This document shows, piece by piece, positions 17,022 to 26,059 of a DNA stretch of 62,200 nt (position 1 is its first letter; each line of letters starts with the position of its first letter). The notes below the pieces were generated by a model. That model was not told where the DNA came from and did no database searches. It saw only the letters and a list, made by a program, of their open reading frames with translations. The stretch is from an uncultured Fibrobacter sp. (GTDB lineage Bacteria; Fibrobacterota; Fibrobacteria; Fibrobacterales; Fibrobacteraceae). Made by a program: the position numbers and the translations under genes. The stretch is taken from contig CAKUWY010000020.1 in NCBI GenBank assembly GCA_934699585.1, positions 1 to 62,200 of the forward strand. The letters run 5' to 3'.

Positions 17022-20000
17022 ATGAGCATCAAAGATTACCTCGCCGGCGCCAAACAGGCCGGTTCCGTCCAGAAGCTGATGACCCCGGGCCTCGCCGTGG
17101 AATTTATCCAGCCCTGGTACACCCCGCTTTCTACGACCCCTTCTACCACGGGTATTGCTGTCGGCGGTATCGGCTCCACATTCACCGCCACGCCTGCGGG
17201 CACCACTCCCGTGATGAACGTGATGCCTGGCGTGCAGGTCCGCACCGAAAAACCCGCTGACCTCCGCTTCAACAACTTCTTCTTCCGCGAATCCGTAATC
17301 GACGCGAAGGCCGCCCTCGTGATTGGCAACTTCGCCGCATTCGGTATCTACAACAACAACTTCCCGCTTCTCGACGCAAGCGGTGCACGCATTTTCGGCG
17401 ATGCCGACATGAAGGACCAGAAGAAGGCAGAAGCCAAGCTCAACAAGGTACTTGCCGACAAGACTCTTTTTGCAACGAACAAGGCCGCCTTTGAACGCTG
17501 GCACATCCAGTTCAGCGACCGCACCCAAGCTTTGATCGCTGCAGGCAAGAACGTTGCCGCCATCAACCGCGCCGTTCTCATTGACTTCTTCGATGGCATG
17601 ATTGGCGAAAAGGCAACCCGCGAAGGCGCCCTCACCGCCGCCTGGGCAAACGACTCCGAGTTCCTCGGCCAGCCGGGTTATGACGCCGCCAAGATGAAGT
17701 ACACCGCTCTCTATCCGGTGAGCGAAACCGTTTACGAAGGCAAGGGAGTCGCTATCACCAAGACCCAGTCCAGCTACGTGACTCCGGGTGACGAACGCCT
17801 CTCCAGCCTCCCGGTGAACGCCACCGTGTTCACTCTCGAAAATAACACCAAGGAAACCCGCGAAGTGACGATTGTCCAGATTCAGGACAGCATCACGGGT
17901 TACATGGCCAAAAAGGACCGCCAGGGCGTTCAGGACTCCAGTTTTGTGCTGGTGCCGTCTGCACGTTTCCCGAAGGGAGTGCAATTCGACAAGGAACTCA
18001 AGGATGGCCGCTCTGTGCGCGGTATCGAATTTTACAACGAAAAAGCTCTCGCCGAAAGCGACTTCAACGGTTGCATGGGCGTGTCTGTTGCCTGGAACAA
18101 GAAAGATAACCTGAATGTTTCCGTGAAGCCCATGTTCTACCAGGACGATGCAGCCTCTGTACTGAAGGGCGCTCTCCAGAGCGGTCGCGTTGCAGGTTCC
18201 TGGGTCAAGAACGTTTACAGCGGTCGTGAAACGATTGCTGGCGCCGTCGCCGTGACAGCCGTCTTGAAGCCGAAGCAGAAGGTCAGCTTCCAGTTCAACC
18301 TGGTGCTGGATTTCCCCGAAATCAAGCTGAACAAGCTTACCTCTGCCAAGAAGTACACCGCTTTCTTCCCAGAAGCATACGGCCGTGTAGGTGCCATTCT
18401 GGAAGAAGCCCTCGCCGCCGACAAGAACTTTGACGCTCGCCTCAAGGCATTCGAGGCTCTCGTGCCGAAGAAGGCCGTGGCCAAGCTCTACAAGACTGCC
18501 GCCAAGCAGGCTGAATTCAAGAGCCTTGCCATCAACACCCTCAGCTTCCTCGCCGAAGCCACCGTGTGGGACAAGGACGACCGTTTCCTGGTTCGTGAAT
18601 GCGCCGACTATCCGTTCTTCAACTCCCTGGACGTTTACTTCTACGGAAGTTTCAGCCTGATGGCCCTGATGCCGCGTCTCGACGGCGTGGTGATGAAGCG
18701 CTTCGGCGATGCGATTCTCGCCGTGAACAACAACCGTCGCCGCCACCACGAATACGTGAACCTCCCCTACGCCGACCTCCCCGACCCGAAACTGGAAGGC
18801 CCCCGCGCCGTGCGTGGCGCCGTGATTCACGACCTGGGAAGCCCCTTCGATGCCGAACCCGATGCCTACGACTGGCACAACGTGAAGGAATGGAAGGATC
18901 TCGCCCCGAAGTACGTGCTGATGGTGCTCCGCCATTACGTGAAGACGCAGGACAAGCAGAACTTGCAGGACTGCAAGGAAGCCGTCTATGCCGCCATGCA
19001 GTACCTCGAAAAGATGGTGAACGATGGCGAAAACTTCCCGCTTACCCACGGTACCGACGACACCTTCGACAACCTCTCCAGCCACGGCATTTCCGTGTAC
19101 TGCGGTAGCCTCTGGATTGCAGGCCTCCGCGCTGCGGCGCGTATTGCCGAAATCCTCGGCGACAAGGCACAAGCCGACACCTGGAACGCGAAGGCCGACG
19201 CCGCCAACAAGGAATTCGATGAAGCATTGTGGGACGAAGCCGAAGGCTACTACCACTTCTTCGTGACCCCGATGGAAGCGAAGGACGTTGTGGCAGGCAA
19301 GCTCCCGCAGCTCGCCGACGCCATCAAGGACACCCTCGTCATCGACGGCACCAACGTGAAGGCCGCCCTCAAGACCATCAACGAATGGCTGAACGGAGGC
19401 GTTATCCCGAGCGACGTGGAACTTTCCAAGAATGAACTCCGCGGCCTCAAGAAGGCATGGCTCACCGCCCAGTGTAAGGACGCCTTTACCGCCAGCTGGA
19501 ACGCAAAGATTGCCAACGACTGCGACGACGTATTCGCCGACACGATGCTCGCCGACACCTACCTGCGCCTGCTGGGTCTCAAGCCCATCAGCGACGAGAA
19601 GAAGGCCAAGGCCAACCTGTTGCGCGTTTTCAACACGAACTACAAGGCCAACAGCCCGCTCATCGGTGCCGCAAACCTTGTCCGCAAGGACGGCTCTCCG
19701 CTGGACGAATTCAACTTCCAGGCTCACGACGTGTGGATTGGCATCCAGTACAGCATCATGTGTGCCATGATGCACCACGGATTGGAAAAGCAGGCTGCCG
19801 ACATGGGTGATTCCATGATCCGCAACCTCTACGAAGAAGCCCGCATCCCCTTCGCCGCACCGGAAGGATTCAACGGTTCCTGCCGCCTGCACCCGGAAGC
19901 TCTGGTGAAGGCATTCGGCCTCAGCGCCACCGCCGCCGACAAGATGCATAAGGAACTCCTGAAGAAGGGCGCCCTCCTTGCAGACTCCCGCATCAGCCCG

Positions 20001-20165
20001 AAGCTCCCGCGCAACCTGCCCGCCTTTGTGAAGGCATTCGGCAGCATCGCGAAGGCCAACAAGGTTGAAGCAAGCGCGCTGTTCATGTTGCTCCACAGCA
20101 CGGCACTCAAGTACACCGCTGGCAAGTACTTCCGCCCCGGCATGGTGTTCGCATTGTTGTACTAG
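17022..20165 (+). CDS. GH116-like glycoside hydrolase (GBA2/DUF608 family)
   Basis: A 1047-residue protein without a signal peptide, so probably cytoplasmic. The N-terminal half carries the beta-sandwich start GIAVGGIGSTFTATPAG (about 45-61), typical of the GBA2 N-terminal domain. The C-terminal half is an alpha/alpha barrel. RECADYPFFNSLDVYFYGSF holds the probable nucleophile Glu (E526), and DDTFD (679-683), followed by ISVYCGSLWIAGLRAAA, holds the probable acid/base Asp. Family members cleave beta-glucosides, beta-xylosides or glucosylceramide; the substrate here is unknown. It is longer than most bacterial homologues. Codon use is strongly biased, suggesting high expression. It is flanked by its own terminator at 20246. 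Confidence 0.78.
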   Translation: MSIKDYLAGAKQAGSVQKLMTPGLAVEFIQPWYTPLSTTPSTTGIAVGGIGSTFTATPAGTTPVMNVMPGVQVRTEKPADLRFNNFFFRESVIDAKAALVIGNFAAFGIYNNNFPLLDASGARIFGDADMKDQKKAEAKLNKVLADKTLFATNKAAFERWHIQFSDRTQALIAAGKNVAAINRAVLIDFFDGMIGEKATREGALTAAWANDSEFLGQPGYDAAKMKYTALYPVSETVYEGKGVAITKTQSSYVTPGDERLSSLPVNATVFTLENNTKETREVTIVQIQDSITGYMAKKDRQGVQDSSFVLVPSARFPKGVQFDKELKDGRSVRGIEFYNEKALAESDFNGCMGVSVAWNKKDNLNVSVKPMFYQDDAASVLKGALQSGRVAGSWVKNVYSGRETIAGAVAVTAVLKPKQKVSFQFNLVLDFPEIKLNKLTSAKKYTAFFPEAYGRVGAILEEALAADKNFDARLKAFEALVPKKAVAKLYKTAAKQAEFKSLAINTLSFLAEATVWDKDDRFLVRECADYPFFNSLDVYFYGSFSLMALMPRLDGVVMKRFGDAILAVNNNRRRHHEYVNLPYADLPDPKLEGPRAVRGAVIHDLGSPFDAEPDAYDWHNVKEWKDLAPKYVLMVLRHYVKTQDKQNLQDCKEAVYAAMQYLEKMVNDGENFPLTHGTDDTFDNLSSHGISVYCGSLWIAGLRAAARIAEILGDKAQADTWNAKADAANKEFDEALWDEAEGYYHFFVTPMEAKDVVAGKLPQLADAIKDTLVIDGTNVKAALKTINEWLNGGVIPSDVELSKNELRGLKKAWLTAQCKDAFTASWNAKIANDCDDVFADTMLADTYLRLLGLKPISDEKKAKANLLRVFNTNYKANSPLIGAANLVRKDGSPLDEFNFQAHDVWIGIQYSIMCAMMHHGLEKQAADMGDSMIRNLYEEARIPFAAPEGFNGSCRLHPEALVKAFGLSATAADKMHKELLKKGALLADSRISPKLPRNLPAFVKAFGSIAKANKVEASALFMLLHSTALKYTAGKYFRPGMVFALLY

Positions 20166-20199
20166 TATCAAGCGCTACGGAGACGGCAGCGTCGCCTCA

Positions 20200-20232
20200 C
20201 AATTGTCATTCCCGGCTTGACCGGGAATCTCC
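20200..20232. repeat. Dispersed palindromic repeat
   Basis: GTCATTCCCGGCTTGACCGG followed by GAATCTCC, between the GH116-like gene and its terminator. Confidence 0.6.
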
Positions 20233-20245
20233 TTTAACTACAAAA

Positions 20246-20275
20246 CAGGTGCTCCGAACGGGGCACCTGTTTTTG
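20246..20275. terminator. Bidirectional terminator
   Basis: Stem CAGGTGC / GCACCTG (20246-20252 with 20263-20269) with TTTTTG on the plus strand and TTTTG on the minus strand. It serves the converging GH116-like and pentapeptide genes. Confidence 0.8.
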
Positions 20276-20280
20276 TTCAT

Positions 20281-20308
20281 AAAAAAAGAAACCCCGCTTG
20301 CGCGAGGT
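20281..20308 (-). terminator. Terminator of the pentapeptide-repeat gene
   Basis: On the minus strand, stem ACCTCGC / GCGGGGT around GCAA, followed by TTCTTTTTTT. Confidence 0.85.
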
Positions 20309-20332
20309 CTCAAATCCGTTAATCAGGAACGA

Positions 20333-21757
20333 CTAGAAATCGTCATCGTCAGAGTGTCTTTTCTTCTTTTTCTTTTTCTTCTTGGGCATGGCGTCTTCGG
20401 CAACCTTGTCGCCCTGCTTCTTGTTCACCACCACTTCGGCAGCCTTCTCACCGGGCTTGGTGAAGCCGAACTGGCGCGGATCGAACCCGCTGGGGAACTT
20501 GGTCTTGTTGTCGTAGATGACGCGCTTGGCCGTGAACTTTTCAATCTTCGCGTTGCTCAGGTCAGCACCGGAAAAATCCACATCTTCCATCTTGGTGTCG
20601 GCGTCAATCTTGATACCCTGGAGGTTCGCGTTCAAGAAACTCACCTTGATGAGCTTTGCTCCGGCGAAACTCGTACCGGACATCTGGGCCAGCTGGAAAT
20701 CAGAGCGTTCGATGGTTGCGTTTGCGAAGTTACTCTTGGTAAGGTCGGCCTTGTCGAAGATGGTCTTGAAGATGTAAGCACCGTCGAAGACGCTCTTCAT
20801 GAGTTCGGCTTCCTTGAAGACATCCTTTTCCACAGAAGCATCATAGAAGGAGGCCTTGTCGAGCTTAGCCTTTTCGAAGTTGCTCTTGGACACGTTGCCC
20901 TTGTCGAACACCACGCCAGAAAGATCCTGCTTGGCAAATTCCATGTTCTTTACCGTAGATTGGGCGAACTTGGCACGCTGGAGCTGGGTCTTGGACAGGT
21001 CCACGTCGTTGAAGGTGGTCAGAGAAAGGTCTGCATCCTGCAGGTTCACGTTCTTGAATTCAGCGCCGCCGAATTCCGCCTGAGAAAGACCGGCCTTGGC
21101 AAAGTTCACATCCACCAGGTCCGTGCCCTTGAAGTTTGCGGCAATCAGGTTACAACCCGCAAAGTCCGTGTGGTTCAGGGTAGCCTTGCGGAAATCGCTG
21201 TTAGCCATCAAGGAACGGGCGAAGTTGGTGTTGGTGAGGTTCGCCTTGGAGAAATCGGCGCGAGTAAGGTCCACTTCGTTGACGGACGCCATGGTCAGGT
21301 CCGACTTGCTGAAGTCCGTTTCTTCAGAAACCTTCATCATGTCCAGACGGGCATTCTTCAGGTTGGTCTGGGGGAACTGGCTGTCCAGGAGCGTTGCACG
21401 GTAGAGGTTGGCTTCTTCCATGTCGGCGCCCTTAAAATCGGAACCACGGATGTCGGCACCGCTAATGACCACGCCCTTGAGGATGGCATTGTTGAAATTC
21501 GCTTCGCTAATCACGGCGTTCTGGAAGGACACCCCGGAGAGGTTCGCACCCTTGAAATTCGGCTTTTCGCCTGCTGCACGCTGGAAGTCCGTAACGTTCT
21601 TGACCGCCTTGGCATTGCTGAAGTTAAAGCCGTCGATACGCTTATCGCGGAAAGAAATGTTGAGGTCCTTGCCAGACCACTCGTTCTGAGCAAAACCGCT
21701 CATGGCGAGAGCACCGACCAGGCAAAGGCCAAACTTCGAAATTTTCATCATTTTCAT
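20333..21757 (-). CDS. Exported pentapeptide-repeat protein
   Basis: A 474-residue protein with a signal peptide ending at about GFAQ. Almost all of residues 45-430 are pentapeptide repeats of the A(D/N)Lxx / xFxxA type (for example ANLSGVSFQN, ADLTKSNFAN). This predicts a right-handed quadrilateral beta-helix of roughly 20 coils. The C-terminus is charged: a run of eight lysines then HSDDDDF. I chose the ATG at 21757 because GGGAA lies 7 bases upstream; a GTG at 21763 sits too close. Pentapeptide proteins are scaffolds or mimic DNA; with an export signal, an envelope structural role is more likely. Function unknown. Confidence 0.85.
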   Translation of the reverse strand: MKMMKISKFGLCLVGALAMSGFAQNEWSGKDLNISFRDKRIDGFNFSNAKAVKNVTDFQRAAGEKPNFKGANLSGVSFQNAVISEANFNNAILKGVVISGADIRGSDFKGADMEEANLYRATLLDSQFPQTNLKNARLDMMKVSEETDFSKSDLTMASVNEVDLTRADFSKANLTNTNFARSLMANSDFRKATLNHTDFAGCNLIAANFKGTDLVDVNFAKAGLSQAEFGGAEFKNVNLQDADLSLTTFNDVDLSKTQLQRAKFAQSTVKNMEFAKQDLSGVVFDKGNVSKSNFEKAKLDKASFYDASVEKDVFKEAELMKSVFDGAYIFKTIFDKADLTKSNFANATIERSDFQLAQMSGTSFAGAKLIKVSFLNANLQGIKIDADTKMEDVDFSGADLSNAKIEKFTAKRVIYDNKTKFPSGFDPRQFGFTKPGEKAAEVVVNKKQGDKVAEDAMPKKKKKKKKRHSDDDDF

Positions 21758-21867
21758 ATACACGTTCCCTTTATGGAAAATCCAAAATAACGGATACCCC
21801 TAAAATAAATAAAAAAATTCAGATAAAGGCAAGAAAAATGTAAAACAATGCTATTTTTTGCCTTGAA

Positions 21868-23061
21868 ATGTCAAATTTCGCTCAAAAAGAGTACGATGTC
21901 ATAGTCTGCGGGGCCGGTCCCGCAGGACTGATGGCAGCCTGTACCCTAGGGTACTTGACCGGCACTGCCAGACGGATTCTTCTTTTGGACAAGAAAGCCC
22001 CCTGGAAGGAGCCCATCTTTTGTGCAGAGGCTGTTTCTGCTGATAGGCTTGCGGCCCTTTGGCCCATTGATCCCGCCTTTGTGCGGGGCAAACTTTCGGG
22101 CATTTACTTTACCTCGCCCAAGCGTTACCGCGCCGAGTTCTACAGCAAGGACTGCGGCCTGATTCTCAACAGGGCCCTGTTCCACAAGAGCATCGCCGAT
22201 TCTGCAAAGAACCACGGGGTAGAATGCCATTTTGACACCCTTATCCACAAGCTGGAACGCACCGAGACTGGCTGGAACGTCCAGGTATCCCAGGGAGACG
22301 AATCCGTCACCCTGTCGGCAAAGACCATCATTGACGCCTCGGGCCCCGGGTGCAGGCTCACCCGGAACATACCCAGCCTCGAAGGAATCGAGTCCGGCGA
22401 CACGGACCTGGAAACAGGTATTTTTGCCGTAGCAGACGGTATCAAACACAGTCCCGAACACATCGAGTTGTTCTTCGGTAGCGAATTCCAGGACGGTTAC
22501 GGCTGGATTTTCCCCCGTGACGGCAAAGAAGTGAACATCGGTTTCGTGCTGGGCAAGACCGTAAAGAACGGAGAGCCCCTGCGCCAGAAACTCATGAATT
22601 TTATCGCCAAAAATTACCCGGAGGCGACAGTGAAGGCCGTCTATGGCGGCATGATCGCCTGCGGGCAGTCCGACAAGCCTCTCGCCAAATGCGGGCTTTT
22701 CAAGGCGGGCGATGCCGCCAGCTGCGTGAACCCCATCAGCAGGTCCGGCATCGTGGAATCCCTGATCAGCGGAAAGATTGCCGCCGAAGCGGTGGACCAG
22801 TGGCTCAAGGACAGCGGAGAAAACCGGGAAGCCATCGAGGCCTCTACCCTCACCCGCTGGATGGAAGCCCTGGGCAAAAGCCACAAGCAAATCGCCAACG
22901 CCAAGGCGGGTTTCAACAGCATTACCGATGACCAGCTGGACAAGGCCGCCAAGCGGCTCTCCAGACTGCCTCGAGAAAAACAGACCCTGGTCCGCATTTT
23001 CTGGAACGTGCTCTGGTCCTGCCCCTCAGTCATCTGGAAGATGCGCTCGTTCTTGCGTTAA
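21868..23061 (+). CDS. FAD-dependent oxidoreductase of the geranylgeranyl reductase type
   Basis: A 397-residue flavoprotein. The FAD-binding motif VIVCGAGPAGLMAA lies at 11-24, an acidic strand end at LLLDKK follows, and the second FAD motif is KAGDAASCVNPISRSGIVES (about 281-300). This pattern fits the geranylgeranyl/digeranylgeranylglycerophospholipid reductase family, or other class A flavin monooxygenase-like enzymes. The natural substrate is uncertain. It starts an operon: sufE follows after 9 bases, then a membrane protein after another 9 bases. Confidence 0.8.
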   Translation: MSNFAQKEYDVIVCGAGPAGLMAACTLGYLTGTARRILLLDKKAPWKEPIFCAEAVSADRLAALWPIDPAFVRGKLSGIYFTSPKRYRAEFYSKDCGLILNRALFHKSIADSAKNHGVECHFDTLIHKLERTETGWNVQVSQGDESVTLSAKTIIDASGPGCRLTRNIPSLEGIESGDTDLETGIFAVADGIKHSPEHIELFFGSEFQDGYGWIFPRDGKEVNIGFVLGKTVKNGEPLRQKLMNFIAKNYPEATVKAVYGGMIACGQSDKPLAKCGLFKAGDAASCVNPISRSGIVESLISGKIAAEAVDQWLKDSGENREAIEASTLTRWMEALGKSHKQIANAKAGFNSITDDQLDKAAKRLSRLPREKQTLVRIFWNVLWSCPSVIWKMRSFLR

Positions 23062-23070
23062 GGTCGAACC

Positions 23071-23517
23071 ATGCCAGAATCTATCCAGGAACGACAGGAC
23101 GCACTCCGGGCGAAATTCGCAAGCTTTACAGACGCCGACGGCAAGTGGGAATACCTGCTGGGTCTCGCCCGCAACCACAAGGGAATGGACCCCGCCCTCA
23201 AGGCTGAAAAGTTTATCATCCAGGGCTGCGCCTCTACCATGTACTTGGTGCCGAACTTCAACGGCGAGGTCATCCATTTCGAAATGGACGTAGAAGGCGG
23301 AACCACCAACCCGCTGATTAGCCGGGGCCTTGGAGCGCTGGCATTACAGATTTACAACGACCAGACGCCGTCTGCTATTTTGTCTGTAAACCCAGAATTC
23401 TTTAGGGACATCGGCCTGAATGTAGGGCTCTCCCCCACCCGGAGCAACGGCTTTGCAAGCCTCGTGAAACAGATTTATTTATATGCCCGCGTCTTTGACG
23501 CACTATCCAAAAGGTAA
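23071..23517 (+). CDS. sufE: SufE-family cysteine desulfurase acceptor
   Basis: A 148-residue SufE-like protein. The segment KFIIQGCASTMYLVP contains the conserved sulfur-accepting Cys53, and the C-terminal VGLSPTRSNGFASLVKQIY matches the SufE pattern. SufE takes persulfide sulfur from SufS and delivers it to the SufBCD scaffold for Fe-S cluster assembly. No sufS or sufBCD is in this window. The Cys context (GCAS) differs slightly from the usual GCQS. Second gene of a three-gene operon. Confidence 0.88.
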   Translation: MPESIQERQDALRAKFASFTDADGKWEYLLGLARNHKGMDPALKAEKFIIQGCASTMYLVPNFNGEVIHFEMDVEGGTTNPLISRGLGALALQIYNDQTPSAILSVNPEFFRDIGLNVGLSPTRSNGFASLVKQIYLYARVFDALSKR

Positions 23518-23526
23518 GGTAGAATC

Positions 23527-24129
23527 ATGTTCAGTTTCTTAAACGGAAAAAGCCCTTTTGACGAAGCAGAAGAAAAACTAGAAGCCGGGGAAACCGTCAA
23601 CGGAAGGCCCAAGATGCCCAGCGGCCCCATTATGGGCTGGCAGGACGGGCTCTTCTTGCTGGTGGTTATCGGCCTGATCGTGGGCGGTTACCAGTATTAC
23701 CAACATTCCAAGACCGAAAGCGCCGAGACCTTCGCCCGCTGCAATGCCCTTTTTGACGAGGCGGCCACGAACCCCGAAAAATACCTGGATGCAGAAGCCT
23801 GCTTCGACAGCACCTGGGACCTGGGATTTGTCAGCGATACCATGGAAGTGCTCCGCCAGAACCGCATGGGCGAAATCCTGGACAAGCGGAACGCCCAGAA
23901 GGATGTGCTGGAAGACGCCAAGGACGCCCTTAGCCAGAAGGACAGCGCCAAGGCGGTAGAAATTATCCGCGGTTACCAGGGGGCCATGTTCCTGAGGAAC
24001 TACGACAAGGAAGACTGGGAAAAGATTGCCAAGATCGAGGTTGCTGCTCCGGGCGATTCGAATGCCACGGTGGCTGATTCGAGCGCTACGACAGCAAACA
24101 ACGGTGCAGCCGAAGCAAAGGCCCAGTAA
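23527..24129 (+). CDS. Single-pass membrane protein of unknown function
   Basis: A 200-residue protein with one transmembrane helix at about 41-57 (GLFLLVVIGLIVGGYQY). A mostly helical soluble domain of about 110 residues has two Cys (ARCNALFDEA, AEACFDSTWD). The low-complexity Ala/Thr/Ser tail resembles an extracytoplasmic linker. I do not recognise the family. It is third in the operon with the flavoprotein and sufE, and is followed by a terminator at 24168. Confidence 0.7.
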   Translation: MFSFLNGKSPFDEAEEKLEAGETVNGRPKMPSGPIMGWQDGLFLLVVIGLIVGGYQYYQHSKTESAETFARCNALFDEAATNPEKYLDAEACFDSTWDLGFVSDTMEVLRQNRMGEILDKRNAQKDVLEDAKDALSQKDSAKAVEIIRGYQGAMFLRNYDKEDWEKIAKIEVAAPGDSNATVADSSATTANNGAAEAKAQ

Positions 24130-24167
24130 CCGAGTTTAATCATTTTTGACAACATATATTATATATG

Positions 24168-24196
24168 AAAAGAGCGTCTAATGGCGCCTTTTTTAT
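24168..24196 (+). terminator. Terminator after the sufE operon
   Basis: Stem GCGTC / GGCGC extended by A/T pairs around loop TAAT, followed by CCTTTTTTATT. Confidence 0.65.
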
Positions 24197-24257
24197 TACA
24201 CACAATGTAAAAAATTGCATTTATTTGCAATTTTTTGATTTTTTTTTGAAGAGACCC

Positions 24258-24294
24258 CTTGCCGAGGTTAACTTGTATTGATATCTTTGTGCCC
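24258..24294 (+). promoter_or_regulatory. Candidate promoter of the trpE unit
   Basis: TTGCCG (24259-24264) and TATCTT (24282-24287) are 17 bases apart. This would start the transcript at about the leader peptide ATG (24295). The same CCCTTGCC block lies at the same distance before the second trp leader at 32929. AT-rich sequence between the upstream terminator and here shows nothing else. Confidence 0.35.
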
Positions 24295-24351
24295 ATGATA
24301 AACTTTGTGACATGTGCAACCCTTAACCATCGTTGGTGGCGCGGACTCTAA
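24295..24351 (+). CDS. trpL: trp leader peptide 1 (two adjacent Trp codons)
   Basis: An 18-codon frame, MINFVTCATLNHRWWRGL then TAA, with tandem Trp codons at positions 14-15. Just after the Trp codons GGACTCTA pairs with TAGAGCC across the stop codon (region 1:2 hairpin). GAGCCCGG (24356-24363) can instead pair with CCGGACTC (24404-24411), giving a 2:3 antiterminator. Ribosome stalling at Trp codons when charged tRNA-Trp is scarce would favour 2:3 and allow readthrough into trpE. This is classical attenuation read directly from the sequence; regulation itself is untested. Confidence 0.88.
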   Translation: MINFVTCATLNHRWWRGL

Positions 24352-24395
24352 CATAGAGCCCGGTATTTGTCGCAAATCACCCAAGATTTTAAAGC

Positions 24396-24430
24396 AAAGG
24401 CTTCCGGACTCGCGGAGGCCTTTCTTTTTT
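24396..24430 (+). terminator. trpE attenuator terminator
   Basis: Region 3:4 stem AAAGGCTTCCG / CGGAGGCCTTT (24396-24406 with 24413-24423) followed by CTTTTTT. Confidence 0.9.
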
Positions 24431-24609
24431 ACCAAAATCATTGAAATCCTCCGGGACCTAAGCCTTTGCGAAACCCTAAACCAGGAACGCAAAAGTTTAA
24501 ACAGAATGGATATAGCCCTCGTTGCTCTTGAGATGTCAATTCATTAAACCTCAAAGCGAGCTTGCGAGCGACCTCATACCCCAAACCTTTTTAAAACCAG
24601 AGGATCAAA

Positions 24610-26058
24610 ATGACCAACAAGATCAAGCACATTACAGAACAACCGGGTTACGAACCGCGTACTGATAGCATCTACGTGGCGCTCCCGGGCGAACGTTACA
24701 CCCCGTTTTCGCTCGGCAAGAAGCTGGGCGCGAAGGCGATTTTCGAGTCGGCGAGTTTTTCGCATGGCCGTAGCCGCTACTCTACCTTGATGGTGGACGA
24801 GGGCTTCCGTCTGCGCCAGAACGAGAAGGACGTGAGCATCATCATTGACGGCAAGGAAGGCACCTTCCTCAAGGAAGGCGAGGGCGATATTCTCGATGCC
24901 CTCACGCTGATTTCTGCCGAAAATACGGTGCCGCCCAACCAGATTCCGATTCCCTCCTCGGGCGTGGGCTACCTGGGCTACGAATTCTGCGCCCGCTGCG
25001 ATACCATCCGCCTTGCCCCGCAGGTCGATGAACTCAACATTCCCGAAGCGGAATTTTTGGTGGGCCACATCTACATCGTGTTTGACCACTTTACCGAAAA
25101 GCTTCACCTGTTCGCCCTGAACTATGAAGAGCACCAGATTGACCTGAAGGCTGCTATCGAGAACGTAAAAGCACGTCTTGCCGATTTGGACTTCAGCTAC
25201 CTCGCTCCCGAACCGCAGTACGGCAAGGGCATTACGATGACCGATCTGGAACAGTCCCGCAAGGAATACGTGGAAAAGGTCGCCGCCCTACAGAAGCACA
25301 TCATCGCAGGCAACATCGTGCAGGCCGTACCTTCCCGCCGCATCCAGTTTGCAAGCGACATCGCTGCGCTGGATATTTACCGCAGGCTCCGCACGGTGAA
25401 CCCGTCTCCGTACATGTTTTTCCTCGATTACGGTACGCATCAGTTTATCGGTGCCTCGCCCGAAAGCCTCGTGCGTGTGCGTGAAGGCATTGCCACCATT
25501 CACCCGATTGCAGGTACCCGTCGCCGCGGCAAGGATGATGCCGAAGATGAAGCCCTGATGAAGAACCTGAAGGGAGACCCGAAGGAACGCGCCGAACACC
25601 TGATGCTCGTGGATTTGGCCCGTAACGACCTCGGCCGCGTTTGCGAAGCGGGTACGGTGGAAACCACCAAGTACATGGAATGCGAAAAGTTCAGCCACGT
25701 GATTCACCTGGTCTCTGACGTGCAGGGCAGTGTGGCAAAGAACAAGAAGGCGATTGAAGTGCTGCGTTCCAGCTTCCCGGCAGGTACGGTGAGCGGCGCT
25801 CCGAAAATCAGCGCCATTGAAATCCTTTCTGGCCTCGAAAAAGTCAAGCGTCGCTTCTACGCCGGTGCAGTAGGCTATATGGAATCCGACGGTGATTTGG
25901 ATTTCTGCATCGCTATCCGTTGCTGCCTCAAGCAGGGCAAGACCATCAGCCTGCAGGCCGGTGGTGGCATTGTCGCGGCCTCTAACGCCGACCGCGAATT
26001 TGAAGAAACGAATGAAAAATTGGGTGCCATCCGCGCCGTGCTCGAAGGAGAAAACTAA
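24610..26058 (+). CDS. trpE: Anthranilate synthase component I
   Basis: A 482-residue enzyme that converts chorismate to anthranilate with ammonia supplied by TrpG. Conserved chorismate-binding motifs are present: GASPESLVRV, IAGTRRRGKD, LMLVDLARNDLGRV, FPAGTVSGAPKISAIEIL and QAGGGIVAAS. The N-terminal FESASFSHGRSRYS matches the Trp feedback-binding region (LLES-like). GAGGATC lies just upstream of the ATG. The gene follows the trp attenuator by 180 bases and is followed after one base by trpGD, so the subunits are probably translationally linked. Length is typical. Confidence 0.96.
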   Translation: MTNKIKHITEQPGYEPRTDSIYVALPGERYTPFSLGKKLGAKAIFESASFSHGRSRYSTLMVDEGFRLRQNEKDVSIIIDGKEGTFLKEGEGDILDALTLISAENTVPPNQIPIPSSGVGYLGYEFCARCDTIRLAPQVDELNIPEAEFLVGHIYIVFDHFTEKLHLFALNYEEHQIDLKAAIENVKARLADLDFSYLAPEPQYGKGITMTDLEQSRKEYVEKVAALQKHIIAGNIVQAVPSRRIQFASDIAALDIYRRLRTVNPSPYMFFLDYGTHQFIGASPESLVRVREGIATIHPIAGTRRRGKDDAEDEALMKNLKGDPKERAEHLMLVDLARNDLGRVCEAGTVETTKYMECEKFSHVIHLVSDVQGSVAKNKKAIEVLRSSFPAGTVSGAPKISAIEILSGLEKVKRRFYAGAVGYMESDGDLDFCIAIRCCLKQGKTISLQAGGGIVAASNADREFEETNEKLGAIRAVLEGEN

Positions 26059-26059
26059 G

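Noticed and set aside
17007..20171. Minus-strand open frame of over 1000 codons
   Set aside because: Antisense to the GH116-like gene, rich in His/Val/Gly from reversed biased codons, no recognisable domain. The plus-strand frame carries the family motifs.
20249..21790. Plus-strand open frame of 513 codons opposite the pentapeptide gene
   Set aside because: Its repeats mirror the pentapeptide repeats on the real strand; the minus-strand product has a signal peptide and a good ribosome site.
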